The notes under the pieces were generated by a model. It was not told the origin of the DNA. It made no database searches and worked only from the letters and a program-made list of their open reading frames with translations. DNA of 64,000 bases, taken from contig CM072810.1 in assembly GCA_037013495.1 (NCBI GenBank), positions 106,898,398 through 106,962,397 of the forward strand. Reading direction: 5' to 3'. The stretch comes from Hippophae tibetana (lineage: Eukaryota; Streptophyta; Magnoliopsida; Rosales; Elaeagnaceae). Positions 49,290 through 61,320 of this stretch are shown in pieces (the stretch's first letter is position 1; each line of letters starts with the position of its first letter). The position numbers and the translations under genes were made by a program.

Positions 49290-51145
49290 CATCGCCGATC
49301 CTGTCAATATTTTGGTTTTATATTTATAAAACTCTCGCAAGTGAACGAATCATTTCATAGAAAATGATAAGTATACTCCCAAGGTCGATCTAAGGAAGGA
49401 ATGTATGTGGTTTTTAATTTATTATTCAAACTTTTAAAAATGAAATTAAATCTTAAATATCCTGTCACGATATTTTGGGGTTTTGTGTTTTTAATCTAAT
49501 AACATAAAAATAAACATGGATATAGATTCAATAAACATTTATGCAAATTTTATCTTTTATAATAATGGAGTATTTATTGATATAATAACTAAGTTAATTA
49601 TGCCTCCTCATATTATTTAGGTTATTAAAGATATAAATTGATATTTATTGATTCTCTCTTTTTTATATGAATATCACCTTTGGTGGGGTTAGATATTTTT
49701 TGTTAACTAAAAAGATCAATTAACACCTATGTGTGGGGTTGATAACTAATTTGGTTAATTAAATTAATTCTTTTTTCTAAAAGATTGAAAATGAACTATT
49801 TAAATGCCACCTTTGGTGGGGTTAGACAGTTTAAACTTTATTCAATGTGTTCAAATTAAACCTAAGAATTTAATTATCCGAGTACTAACTTTCAAGTTTT
49901 AAAACTACTACAGAAAACATGTTGTCAATACATTTTCAGATAATAATTCTTAGAAAAACTTTTGAAATAGAGCTTCACTCTAACTATCAGTCGATTGTAC
50001 CAACAAATAAAAGAGCACTACTCTAAATCAGACCGGATAACTAAATCTTAAAATCTAATTTTTAGATTTAAGTTTGTAAAGAAAAATAATATATTTCTCT
50101 CTAACATTCTTAATATAAAATCTTGATTAAAAATAAAATCAATTCATTTTAGAGATTTTTATCTATTCAATATTTTGGAAGCATAAAAACGTTATTATTA
50201 TATCATGTTTACAAACAGCAAAAAAGTTAAATTTAATCACAGAAAAATTAAATATAACATGTAAGAATAAAAAATAAAAAATAACTGTAAAAGAAAATAA
50301 AATCATTACAGTACTTTGATGTTATTCATGTTGTTGGAAAACCTACAAACAGAATTTACACTTCCATTTATTAAATCAAAAAGAAAATAAATTACAAAAA
50401 TATAATTAGTTCTTCTCAAAAAGAGAAGAATTCTAAAACCAAGAAAAACTAACTAAGAAAAAACTAAAAACTAAGAAAAACTAAGAAAAACTAAAAACTA
50501 AGAAATACAAAAAACTAAGAAATACAAAAAACTAAGAAATACAAAAAACTAAGAAATACAAAGAAAGAAAGAGAGAAGAAGTGTGTTTCTAGGTATGTTT
50601 TGAAGTGAAGAGAATGAGGGTATTTATAGGTAAGGAGAAGAAGAAAAAATGGGTTAAAAATGATTAAAAATGGTGGAAACGTAGAGTAGTGAATGATGAC
50701 GTCATGTTGACATGGGCACGACAGCGTGCACAGATTGGTGCAGTTGAGTGCAGCGACGCAGAAGGACGCTGGTGCACCGGACTGGGTGTTGATGGGCGCA
50801 GGCATGCGCGGACTGGGTACAGAGGCTGGCGCGGCGCGCACGTTGGCCGGTGCAGCTACGTGCGCGATTTTCTTCTTTTTGACCCATTTTGTCCAATTTT
50901 TCATCTTTTTTTACTTTTCCTCATTTAATTTATGAATATATTTGTGATGTATTGCCTCCGGTATTTTTCTTTAAGTCTTTAAGTTACTTTTTTAAACAAA
51001 AATACCTAAAAAATAATAGAAATACCTGTGATTCCGAAAAGATAGATTTATATAAATATATGATAAAATTATATAAATATATATTTTTAATCAATTAATG
51101 TGCACAAAATTATGGTAATTTTAGTGATTTTTGAGCACCTATCAG
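49290..51145 (-). mobile_element. Non-coding LTR-retrotransposon-like repeat, copy 2
   Basis: Read on the minus strand it begins CTGATAGGTGCTCAAAAATC at about 51,145 and ends near AGTGAACGAATC-type sequence (as seen on the plus strand near 49,337). Its first 280 bp and GC-rich core match the repeat at 1-557. A GC-rich core (50,705-50,872) is followed on the minus strand by TGACGTCA, then a TATA box, then a long non-coding AT-rich body. The body contains a 16-bp tandem repeat (ACTAAGAAATACAAAA, four copies at about 50,496-50,561) and a threefold CACC-TTTGGTGGGGTTAGA motif. No gag or pol was found, so it is a large non-autonomous derivative or a truncated element. Confidence 0.55.
50621..50704 (-). 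promoter_or_regulatory. Promoter of the non-coding repeat: bZIP palindrome plus TATA
   Basis: On the minus strand TGACGTCA (50,704-50,697) lies about 67 bp upstream of CCTATAAATA (50,630-50,621), a standard promoter geometry. TGACGTCA is the known core for TGA/C-group bZIP factors. Copy 1 of the repeat has two such palindromes. Confidence 0.5.
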
Positions 51146-52077
51146 ACCGTATAAAAGATCTATATCATCTTGGCAATAATATAAAACTTTATATTATTGA
51201 CTATAAGAGTTTATATCATTACATTATAGTTTTCCAAATGACATAATAATTATTTACTCAATCCACTAATTTTGTGTCTATCTTTGTCACATGATATTAT
51301 AATAATATGTAAAATAGGATCGTGTCACTTTTGCATTATATTTATTTTCTTGGTCTCTCAAGTGAATTATAATTATAACTACATCAGTTATATTGCATGC
51401 GATATAATTCCAATTTACCAAGAGACTTAGTAATATCATAACTCAAAATCTAGGGATAATGATAATATTAACATATAGATTTCTCCCGCACAGGTTGTAT
51501 ACAACGAACTACTATTTCATTCCTATCATAAGATAGTATTTAAATAGCAATCACATTATATACTTCTCATGTGAAAAACCTATACATCACATATCTAATA
51601 TTCTAAAGACACAATGGAAACATTAATGACACAAAACACAATCCATATAATATTCCATCTAGTTAAGTCATGTTCAATATATAAAATACACGTTTTATAT
51701 ACTCATATCATTAAATGATAATCCTTTATCAACATTTATAGAACTATAATGTACTTTTAATCGATATGACAATATTTCACGGTAATTAATGTTCCTCCTT
51801 AATTACCACAATTGTGAACATATTTAGGATTACATGTTTCTCATTTTAAGAGTTCTATGGTTCAAGACCAAGTGCAACTTCTTGAACACTTCCAAGATAT
51901 AACATGTTAATCTCAAGGAACAAGAATACATAATATTCAAAATCATGAATAATACATAAATCTTTATAAAAAGAATAACTTTTAAAACACACATCTTTCA
52001 CTTTCCACCATCATAGGTAACCCACCGAATTTTTGGCGATCGTCACCAATGGCCCATATAATATAAACTATTACAAC
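51146..52077. other. Intergenic interval, no recognised gene
   Basis: Moderately complex AT-rich sequence without open frames of note or identifiable repeats. Confidence 0.45.
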
Positions 52078-52268
52078 TATTACACTGAGTATCATGCTAG
52101 CTATTGTTAGTTAGTTATAGTTAATTATTTTAGTAAGTGTGTGAGCTGTCATATTGTGATTGATTTAGTTACACCATAAATAGTACTAGATTGCACATGT
52201 ATTTGTTCATTAAATCAATAATAAATTGATTTTTTATTCCTCAATTCTTTAGTTTCTTGTTTCAAGTT
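52078..52268 (+). repeat. 5' LTR of full-length copia element
   Basis: This 191-bp LTR is about 90% alike to the one at 56,835-57,026. Shared landmarks are GAGTATCATGCTAGCTATT, GTTAGTTATAGTTAATTAT and TCCTCAATT-TTTAGTTTCTTG. It is followed by TTGGTATCAAAGAATTTC, a diverged tRNA-Met primer-binding site. Confidence 0.85.
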
Positions 52269-55200
52269 TGGTATCAAAGAATTTCTTGATCGTGATGCAT
52301 ACTCATCTTCTTCTACACCTATTTTTGATCAGTTCAATAGAGTTCAACTGAATGATAGAATTATAGTAGATAATGGAAGGAAAACTTCAAGTACTAGATT
52401 GAAAATATCAAGGCACACCCATATTGATCATATTATTGGAAAAAAAATAGAAGTCAAGATTACTCATTTCTTGATTCTCTATCTCGTGGGTTTTTATTCC
52501 TCCAAATTGTGTTACGTTATTAATCAATTTATATGACAATAATTACTTGGTATGAAGAGAATAATTACTGAGTTTCTTGGTGACTTATTTCCTAGAAGGT
52601 TTTATAAATAGTACTTTACCAATGCTATAACCTTTTCTTGATAATGAATATATTGTTCGTAATCCTATTTTTTAAACTTGGATTCACTCTGACTCTTCAG
52701 TCAGGAGTTTCATTTATAGTTCTTCATCTCAGGGTATAAATGCTGTTATATTTGGTGGAACCATAGCTTGAGAAAAATGGCATGGCTTAGAGAAACGATT
52801 TGCAAAAAGCCCTTAGTCTAAGGTCATGGAGTTGAATGGTAACCTTCAAACTCATAGAAAGGATAATTTTTCTATGAGTGAGTATCTTCTTAGAGCCAAC
52901 ACTATATATGGTCATCTTATCTCTATTGATGAGATCATTCCGAAGATGAAATTGGTGTTATACATCTTGAATGGATTTGGGCGAAAGTATCTTTCTTTTG
53001 TCACATATTTCAATATGACATAAACCAGATCTTCTATTGGCATTCTGCATAACTGGCTTGACAATTATGAAAGAATGATCATTCCTACTGATAGTCACGA
53101 TTTAGTGTATGTTTTCCATGCAAATGTTACTAGCTTCAATAGAACTAGCAAGAACAATAGCCCCAATTGTTTTGCTACTGGTGGTAATAAAAATTATACT
53201 AGTAATAAGCATGGCTCTAAGAAACAACATTGGAATTTTCATTAGTATTTGAAACAAAAAATGTGTTTAGCCTAGTGGTGATGATAATCAAAAGAATGTC
53301 ACTTCTTAGTTAGTTAAGGGATACAATAAATCTTTCTCCAAAAGAGCTTTTTGAGGCATCGCATTAATGGAAATACAGATTTGTGATAAAACCCAGTTAG
53401 AATGTATCTTCATATTTTGTTCTTAAGGATACCTTGATTGGAAAAGCTTCTAAATCCCAATTCAAATCCACTACAATATTTGATGCTACTCAAGTGGATC
53501 GGATAATGTTAAATCTCATATAGGGTTTTTGGACTTACAAGCTAATCACTATTTGATGCTACTCAAGTTCCTAAATCCACCCCCTTCATTGGAAATTAAG
53601 GCATAACTATAGGATATGTTAATCAACTTACCATCTCTAGTGTTGGTTCTTGATCTTTGCATCTAATGACACATGTTTTCTCTCACTTAGTATGTTTTCA
53701 TGGTCATCATTTCTCCATTAACCTCTTATATGTTCAAAAAATTTGTAATGACAATCAAGTGCTAATTAAGTTTCAATCTAATTATTTTGTTGTCAAGGAT
53801 ATTGACTCATAACAAACCATTCTTAATGGGAATAATGACAATGGGTTGTTCAAACTCAATGGGAAAGTCAATGACTTACCAAAAAACTTGCAAGGCTTCT
53901 CACCTGATATTTGAACTTTTGCTCACATAGCTTCTCTTGACAAAGCAATTAAATTGTATCTTTAGTGGCATAGGCACTTGGGGAATCCTTCTTTTAACAC
54001 TACCATTAGAATGATAAGTCTTCATGATCTACCCTACAAGGGCTTGACTAAGACTTCAACCTTTTATAGTGTTTTCCAATTATCTAAGGCATACAAATTT
54101 CCATTTCATACTTCTCACTCTAGATGTAATATAGCTTTTGAGCTTTTGTATATTGGATTTATGGACATCTCATTTGCTTTCATATAATAAAGACAAGTAT
54201 TTTTTTTATTGTGGATGATTTCTCTAGATTTTTTTGGTTGTATCCTCTACAAACCAAGGATCAATGCACTATAATCTTTTATGTTTTCAAGAATATGGTT
54301 GAAAACCAATTCTCTCTAAGCATCAAAAACATTTAAATTGATAGAGTAGTAAGTTTCGACCCATGGTTAAATTATTGGAGCAAAATGGAATCATTCGTCA
54401 TTGCATATGTCCATGTACCTCTAAACATAATGGAGTTGTTAAATCCAAACATAGGAGAATTATAGAGAGAAGTTTAGCTTTACTTTTTACTTATAAGATT
54501 CCTATGCACTTTTGGTTCTATACATTCAAATGCATTATTTTTCTTCTAAACATACTACCCTTTAAATCCCTTAAAGATAAAACTTCCTATAAATACCTTT
54601 ATCATACAACTTTTGATATTACTCAATTGAGAGCATCTAGAAGTCAATGATTTTTCTACCTATAAGCCTATGCTAAATGTAAACTTGATCCTAGATCAGT
54701 AGAATGTATTTTTATGGGATATACAGCTAAGCAAAAAAGGCTACTTATATTTTGATAAAGTTGCTTAAAAATTATATATGAGCTATTATGTCATTTTCAA
54801 TGAGACGTGTTTCTCTATGCTATCCCATGTGACTTTATCAACACTTCTTCTAATAAAGGTTTATCTCAACCTTGTATTTCAACTTGGTTGTCCTTTTTCT
54901 CTTCCTTAAGTTTGTCTTCTAGTGTTTTACTTAGCACTAGTTTTGATGTGTCTAATTCACTTACACATATTGAATTAGTCACTTTGTCTTCTCCACCCAC
55001 ATCACTTCCTTCCATTTCTGCTTATAGATTTCTAGTGAGCCTTCCCTCATATGGTCTTATTCTTCTTATGTGTTATCAATTTTATCCCAAGTTCAGTACT
55101 TCATTCTCTTTCAAATAACATTAACCTATTTGTTGATTTACCTATTTCTCCAACCCCTTATCCACCTCCATTTTCTTCTCCAGTTGTGCCTTCTCCTAAT

Positions 55201-56834
55201 ATTATGCCTAATGGTCCTACTAATTCTCATGTCATGACCATATGATCTAAATCTGGTATTTCTAAACCAAAGTTGCATGTTGTCATTTTATATGGTAATG
55301 TGGTCTTGTCTGAACCAAAGAGTTATAAGGAAGCTTTGAATATTTTAGAGTGGAAAAAGGTCATAAAAGTTGAGTTTCATTCTTTATTATAAAATAAGAC
55401 TTGGGAATTAGTAAAAATATCTAAAGGTAAAACTTCTATAGGCTACAAATGGGCGCTTCGTGTCAATTTAAAGGCTGATAGAACCTTAGGCAAGTGCAAG
55501 ACTTATTTGGTTGCCAAAGGTTTTCTACAATTGGTAAGTGTAGATTTTTTGAAACATTCACACCTATTGTAAAACCTATAACCATTATGGTAATGTTGAC
55601 CATATCTTTGTATAAGAATTGGGAACTCACACAAATTGATATGAACAATGCCTTTTTAAATGGAAATTTGAATGAGGATATATTATTGATTCAACCACCT
55701 GGTTTTGATAGTGATTCAGGTTTGGTTTGCAAAATTATAAAGGCACTTTATGGCCTTAAACAAGCTCTAAGAGCTTAGTTATCTAAGTTGAATGCCTATT
55801 TGCTAAGCCAAGATTTTATTTCTTCCAAAGCAGACACATCTTTGTTTATTCAAGACACCAATGATCATTATTTGATAGTGTTAGTTTATATTAATGATAT
55901 AAGTGTCACATACAGTTCTTTTAAGAAAATACAACAACTTATTCTTATTTTGAATAGAAAATTTTCTTTGAAAGACCAAGTATTTTAAACTACTTTCTTG
56001 GGATTAAGGTGGTGCTTCATGATGATTGCTATATTTGAATCAAAAAATTACATAGATGACTTTATAAACAAATGGTGTTTGCTTGACATTATGTATTGTG
56101 ACACTCCAATGGTTATTGACAAGGGATGAGTAAAAAATGATGGCATTGTTTTAGAGGATGTTAGTGTATTTAAGAGTACAATGGTTGCCCTCTACTATCA
56201 CATTCTCACTAAGCCAAACATTACTTTTAGTTTCAACAAGCTTTGTCAATTTATTTCTATCCCCGCAGATGTGCATTATATGACTATCAAACGTGAGCTT
56301 AGGTACTTAAAAGGAATTCTCACTCATGTCCTGTGTTTTTTCAAGTATTTAAATTTAATTTTGATTGCATATTATGATGTTGATTGGGCCTTTAGTATTA
56401 ATGATTGTCACACAACTAGTACTTATTGTGTTTTTTTGGGTGATTTCTTGGCATACAACAAATCAAAAGGTTGTTGCTAGGTTTAGCATATAATTAGATT
56501 ATAGGGAAATGACGTATGTAGTATCTAAATTTTTGTGGCTACATTCATTTTTTTAGTTACATCTTCCTATTCTAGCTCCTCTATTGATTATATGTGATAA
56601 TCTGAGTGCATAACATCTTGTTCATAATCCTGTCCAACATGCTTATGCAAAACAAATAGAGATTGATCATCATTTTATTAAAGATTTTGTGCTACATAAC
56701 CAATTGGTCCTTAGCCATGTCTCTACATAGAAACAACTAGCTAATCTCCTTAAAAAAACCATTGTCTTATACACAATTTCACTATCTCAAGGCCAAATGA
56801 CTTGCGTTTCCATGACCATCAATTTGTTGGGGGT
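52269..56834 (+). pseudogene. Ty1/copia gag-pol, full length but inactivated
   Basis: Domain order is intact. Gag lies at about 52,740-53,040 (SMSEYLLRANTI, LVLYILNGFG). The pre-integrase domain is at about 53,960-54,130 with HLGNPSFNTTIRMI. Integrase is at about 54,150-54,650 with KHNGVVKSKHRRIIERSLAL. Reverse transcriptase spans about 55,430-55,990 with YKWALRVNLKADRT, QIDMNNAFLNGNL and KIIKALYGLKQAL. RNase H lies at about 56,370-56,740. Numerous stops and frameshifts occur (for example at 55,530 and 55,776). The catalytic YVDD box of reverse transcriptase reads YIND (55,888-55,899), losing one catalytic aspartate. Confidence 0.88.
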
Positions 56835-57026
56835 TATTAGATTGAGTATCATGCTAGCTATTATTAGTTAGTTATAGTTAATTATCTTAACTAAGTGTAT
56901 AAGCTGTCCTATTATGATTGGTTTATTTCACTATAAATAATACTAGATTACACATGTATTCATTGATTGAATCAATAATGATATGATTTTGTTATTCCTC
57001 AATTTCTTAGTTTCTTGTTTTAAGTT
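56835..57026 (+). repeat. 3' LTR of full-length copia element
   Basis: 192 bp, preceded by the polypurine tract GTTGGGGG. Possible decayed target duplication: ACAAC before the 5' LTR and ACATC after this LTR. Confidence 0.85.
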
Positions 57027-58704
57027 ACATCCACTTATATCTTTCTATGTAACATGTTATTATACACTTTGATATGCGTAAATATACATGATCAAATTGT
57101 ATAAATAATAAATAATTTAAGAACAAAGGTTTTTGTTGAACTCACAATGATTCCTACAATATATAACGCTACTTATTACCTTATTAATAAATTAATAAGA
57201 AAATTTTGAAAATTATTTTTAAATAATAATTTTTTTTGACTAAAATACCTGAGCAACAGATTGAGAGAAATATGTGATTATGAAACAATCCTTACTACTC
57301 GCTTATTATTTAACCAATTATATCGTGAATCAATATTATAATTATCTTTAAATTTTTAACTCTAGATAGAAACATCTATGCAACTAAGTCAAGACTTCAA
57401 ATGTATCTTTTCTTACTTTTTAATTGGAGTATAATATCATCATAAATCAATCCCAAGTCAAAACAACTTAGTCATAGTTGCTATATAATTCATTCATTGC
57501 ATTACGTTCTAAAAAAGAGATGACTAAACTTTATAAGATCACAATTCTTAGTAGCCTTTAATAAAGACATAAACTTTACTTGTCACATTATCACAAAGCA
57601 ACAAATTACCATTTCGAAAAGAATATTAGCAATTACAATACTGAGAGAGAGAAAAAATCTATTTACTCTTAGAATAGTCTAGTGACATCTTAAACTATTG
57701 TTAAACATATGCATGCAATAAACTAGTTAGCTACTCTAATTTATAAATGTATAATTTTGGAATTTAAATATAGAGTCAAATACGTCAAAAATCAAGGATT
57801 GAATCTAAAAATTATCATAACATTTTATCAAATAAAATCATAGTCTTAGGTTTAAAAACTATCCACAATCACATAAATAAATTAGCTAAGAAAAATCACA
57901 ACTAAAACAAATAGAAAACAAAGAAGAAAAATAAGAAGAAAAGGAAGAAACTATTGATTTATTTCAATGGTTATATTGCAACTCCTTAATTGACTCTTTT
58001 TAATTCCATCTTATCTTTAGCCTTTGATTTCTATGCATCTTATCTTTAGCCTTTGATTTCTATGTATGCCTACAAATTTTCTATAAATTTGTGTCTATAA
58101 TTTATGGTTGCTTTTGTTGTTAACCATAACTAAATATTGATAATAAAATAATTACAATGTAGTTAGGATTGGGAATGTAGAGATTTAAAACAATTAAAAT
58201 GATAGTATAATAAATTTGGAACACTTTGGATAAATATTTGATAAAAATGTAAAGATTAAGTGCATATATGGATCGCAAGCTCCAACGCAAATAGACTTAA
58301 GTGCCTATAATTTTGACAATTTAATATTTCGACACCTTTATGTATCTTGTATAAATATTTACATTCAGATCCTTCATTGTATGAAAAGTTTATCCTTGTG
58401 AGGATTTGATTGGTCTTCTGTCATTTACATATTTTAAGTCAAAAAATAAAAAAAAACACAATTTATAAAATATTTAGGTTTAAATGCAATATTAAAATCT
58501 AATTTTCTTAATTAATTTTAGTAAAATCAGAATATATATGCATGTTTTTTAGGCACATATCATGTTACATTTATATGTACCTTTGTATATAATGTGTTAC
58601 ATCTAGCTCTATTTTTGTATGTAACATGTTATATACATCTTTACAATTATATGTAATATATTATTGGCACTTAAAACGGGATCGTCGACGATGGTTGTTG
58701 GAAT
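57027..58704. other. AT-rich intergenic DNA, no recognised gene
   Basis: An imperfect 30-bp tandem pair (CATCTTATCTTTAGCCTTTG) occurs at about 58,007-58,065. Nothing coding was recognised. Confidence 0.5.
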
Positions 58705-59268
58705 TAGGGATGTCAATGGGGTGGGTGGGGGTAGGGAGGCTATCCTCATCCCCCATTTCAATATTGTTAGTGATGAGGTAGGAATTCTCCATAAGAGGTT
58801 TATATGTTTTATTGGTATTGAGTAATACCTACTAATAAATAAATTGAATCTCCAATGGTCTAATTAAGTATGAAATCTTAAGTATATTAACTTATTATGT
58901 AATTAAATCTAACAAATTCAAGTTTAGAGTACATATTATTGGTAGAATTAAATTATTCATATTATTAATTTAATAATTATTATAATAAATTTATATTCCA
59001 TATATTATAAGATTGAATTTTATAATTAAAGTAATTATTTATTGATAGAATATATTTTTTATTAAACATTCATTTTATTTAACTATGAAATTTTAAAAAT
59101 ATATAATATGTTTTAAAAGATATTTTAGGAAAAATTGGATCCAAGAGTAGGTGGGACAAGAAAGGTAACGTGAATCAGAGAGAATATGGGATAAAGGCAT
59201 TCTCTATCAATGTTAAAATCAGAGTTTTTCATGAATTTCAATTCTTATTGACAAAATTGACATCCCTA
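58705..59268. mobile_element. hAT-like MITE with 13-bp perfect inverted ends
   Basis: The left end TAGGGATGTCAAT (58,705-58,717) is exactly inverted at the right end ATTGACATCCCTA (59,256-59,268). The flanks GTTGGAAT (58,697-58,704) and GTCAGAAC (59,269-59,276) match at five of eight positions, and all three differences are transitions, consistent with a decayed 8-bp hAT target duplication. 564 bp, no coding capacity. Confidence 0.75.
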
Positions 59269-59759
59269 GTCAGAACACCGATAAGGTCACTTATCAAGAG
59301 TTGGTAGGGTCATCGATCGAGATTTAGTAAGGTCGTTGACAATGGTTGTCGAATATATGGAAGGATCTGACCTTACTTTCATTTTATTAAAGTTAAGAAG
59401 TGAGGGTTTTGTAGTCTTTTATTGAGTAATTTAATACCAAACTAAGTGTTCTAGGATGAGTTGTAGCAAGTTAAATAAAATTGATCAATTTATAAAAAAT
59501 GACTTTTTTAGGCCAAAACTTGTTCTACAAGATCTTCTATGTCAACCATTTTATTTCTAGAACAAGAACACATCACCATGAAGTTAAATTGAAAGATAAT
59601 CTATGTTTTTATTGATATTTTGTCAATATGAAACATATTTTCTCTTACTATCCAATATCAACAATATAATCAATTACGACTTATTTGAATTCAGAGAAAG
59701 GACTTTATTATAGCCCCTAAATAGTTATTTTTGAATATAACAACAAGAAAATTGATCAA
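59269..59759. other. Intergenic interval before the plastid-derived segment
   Basis: No gene recognised. A GTCGTTGACAATGGTTGTCG stretch at about 59,331-59,351 resembles GTCGACGATGGTTGTTGG at about 58,683-58,700, on the other side of the MITE. Confidence 0.4.
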
Positions 59760-60000
59760 AAAGGTAATCTTTGTTTCTTTCAAGTAAATAAGTTTAATTA
59801 CAAGAGGATAATCTACTTGATCAACCAAGCCAACTCTTACAAAAGTAACAAAAAATGTATTATTAGTTACAGAGATCATTTCGATTATATTAAGAATGAG
59901 GATTCAGAATATCAAACATTGATCAATCAAAAAGAGATTCAATAACTAAAAGAAAAATCGATATTTTGGGATCCTTCCTTTCTTCAAACGAAACAAACAT
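59760..60000 (+). pseudogene. ycf2: Plastid ycf2 fragment transferred to the nucleus
   Basis: The best-preserved part, 59,869-59,995, reads NEDSEYQTLINQKEIQ, then a stop where plastid ycf2 has a glutamine, then LKEKSIFWDPSFLQT. This is a known conserved stretch in the N-terminal third of Ycf2, the large plastid-encoded protein linked to the inner-envelope import motor. The preceding 100 bp also resemble ycf2 but with insertions. The stop and several substitutions show it has been non-functional in the nucleus for a long time. Confidence 0.8.
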
Positions 60001-60400
60001 GACTATATCTTAATAGAAGAATAGGTGTTTTACTACCAATCATAAGTTTAGCCTTGCACTCAATACTTATACTGGAAATTTTGATCAAGGATTACTTTCT
60101 CAATCACCATCTATTTAAGAAATCCCTCCTAAAGCATTTTTTTAAATACAAAAAAATTAGTATTTTCCCACGAATTGGTAAATTAAGTAGAATTCTTTTT
60201 TTATACAGGTACAAAATAACAAATGTTGAGTCAATCTTCTTGAATCATTGGACTAATGGTATCAATTATTATTCAATATATTGTGGTCAAAACGTTGATG
60301 AATCAGGTGAAATGTACGGAAAGAGAGGATTCATCTCTGTAGCATCACAATTTATATTAACATAACTCGTATGTAGAGTTTCCGAAAAGAAGGCAACCTA
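60001..60400 (+). other. Unplaced segment next to the ycf2 fragment, possibly organellar
   Basis: A 103-codon frame at 60,054-60,365 contains LEILIKDY (compare LEILVKDW-like wording in ycf2), then ISIFPRIGKLSRILFLYRYK and NGINYYSIYCGQN. It looks protein-like rather than random, but I cannot assign it. It may be a second, rearranged organelle-derived piece. Confidence 0.3.
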
Positions 60401-60607
60401 TAGGGTTTGGAAAGAAATATCTCCATAGATACAAAATTAATCTAACCAACTTAATCCAAACTAATTCAAATAGTTTGATTTGGATTGATTTTATAATTTT
60501 TATTGAATCAAATCCGTTCTTAATTTTTTAAAAACCAACTTTATTAGTTATGTTTTCAGTTTTAGTGAAAATTCGAACCAACTCATTTTATGTGCACCCT
60601 TAGATAT
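60401..60607. other. Possible MITE remnant
   Basis: AACCAACTTAATCCAAACTAA and an inverted GTGCACCCTTAGAT end at about 60,592 resemble the interior and right end of hAT-like miniature elements. The left end is unclear. Confidence 0.25.
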
Positions 60608-61320
60608 CATGTTATAATTTATTAGGAAACAAACTCTTTTAAAAGCTTAAACTATTAGGAGGATATCCAATAATATTTTATACACTTATCACGCCCATGG
60701 CAATATGCGCAATTCAACTAGTTGATGTTACTAAGTTTTGAGCATATATCCTTCATTTCTACTACCATGTTAGAAGTTGTTTAGAAACCAACTATCCCCA
60801 AAACTTAAGCAATTGAAAGAATGATCAATACTAATTTTATAAATATATTACTCTCCCGCTAGTGTTGGCTTTATACACTAAGCAAGTTAAACACTTATAA
60901 TTTAATAAGGGTTTGAACACATGACATTTAGATCCAACATCATCTTAAAAGTATGTTAGGAAGTTAACTTTCCCAAAAGCTTAAACTATTTGAAGAATGA
61001 TCGACAATACTTTTATATGTCTATCACTTCCTTACAAGTATTGGCTCTATGTATTATGCAAGTCAAACACTTGCAATTCAATAATTAGCATTATTGAGTT
61101 TTGAACAAATGATCTCTCGCACTCTGATATCATGTTAGAAGTTGTTGGGAAATCAACTCTCCTAAAAACATAAGTTATTAACATTACTTTTATAATTAAA
61201 CATGAAACATGCATAAGTCTCAAATGAATAGTTAACAACTAATATAATGATGTGTCATAGATTACACGTTTAATTGGTTATTAATTGCAAAAATTGGACC
61301 TATCTATTAATAATTAAAAG
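60608..61320 (+). repeat. Tandem array of about 180-bp units
   Basis: Four degenerate units open with CATGTTAGAAGTTGTT-like sequence at about 60,608, 60,765, 60,952 and 61,131 (spacings about 157, 187 and 179). Each carries a TCAACT-TCC-AAAA-CTTAA block, usually followed by GAAGAATGATC, then TATCACTC-C, TTGGCTCTATGCA-TA and AAACACTTATAATT-AATAA. A fifth, more decayed unit lies at about 61,535-61,720. They are probably remnants of one older repeat family rather than a recent satellite. Confidence 0.65.

Noticed and set aside
59691-59879. 62-codon minus-strand frame
   Set aside because: It overlaps the plus-strand ycf2 fragment and is its antisense shadow.
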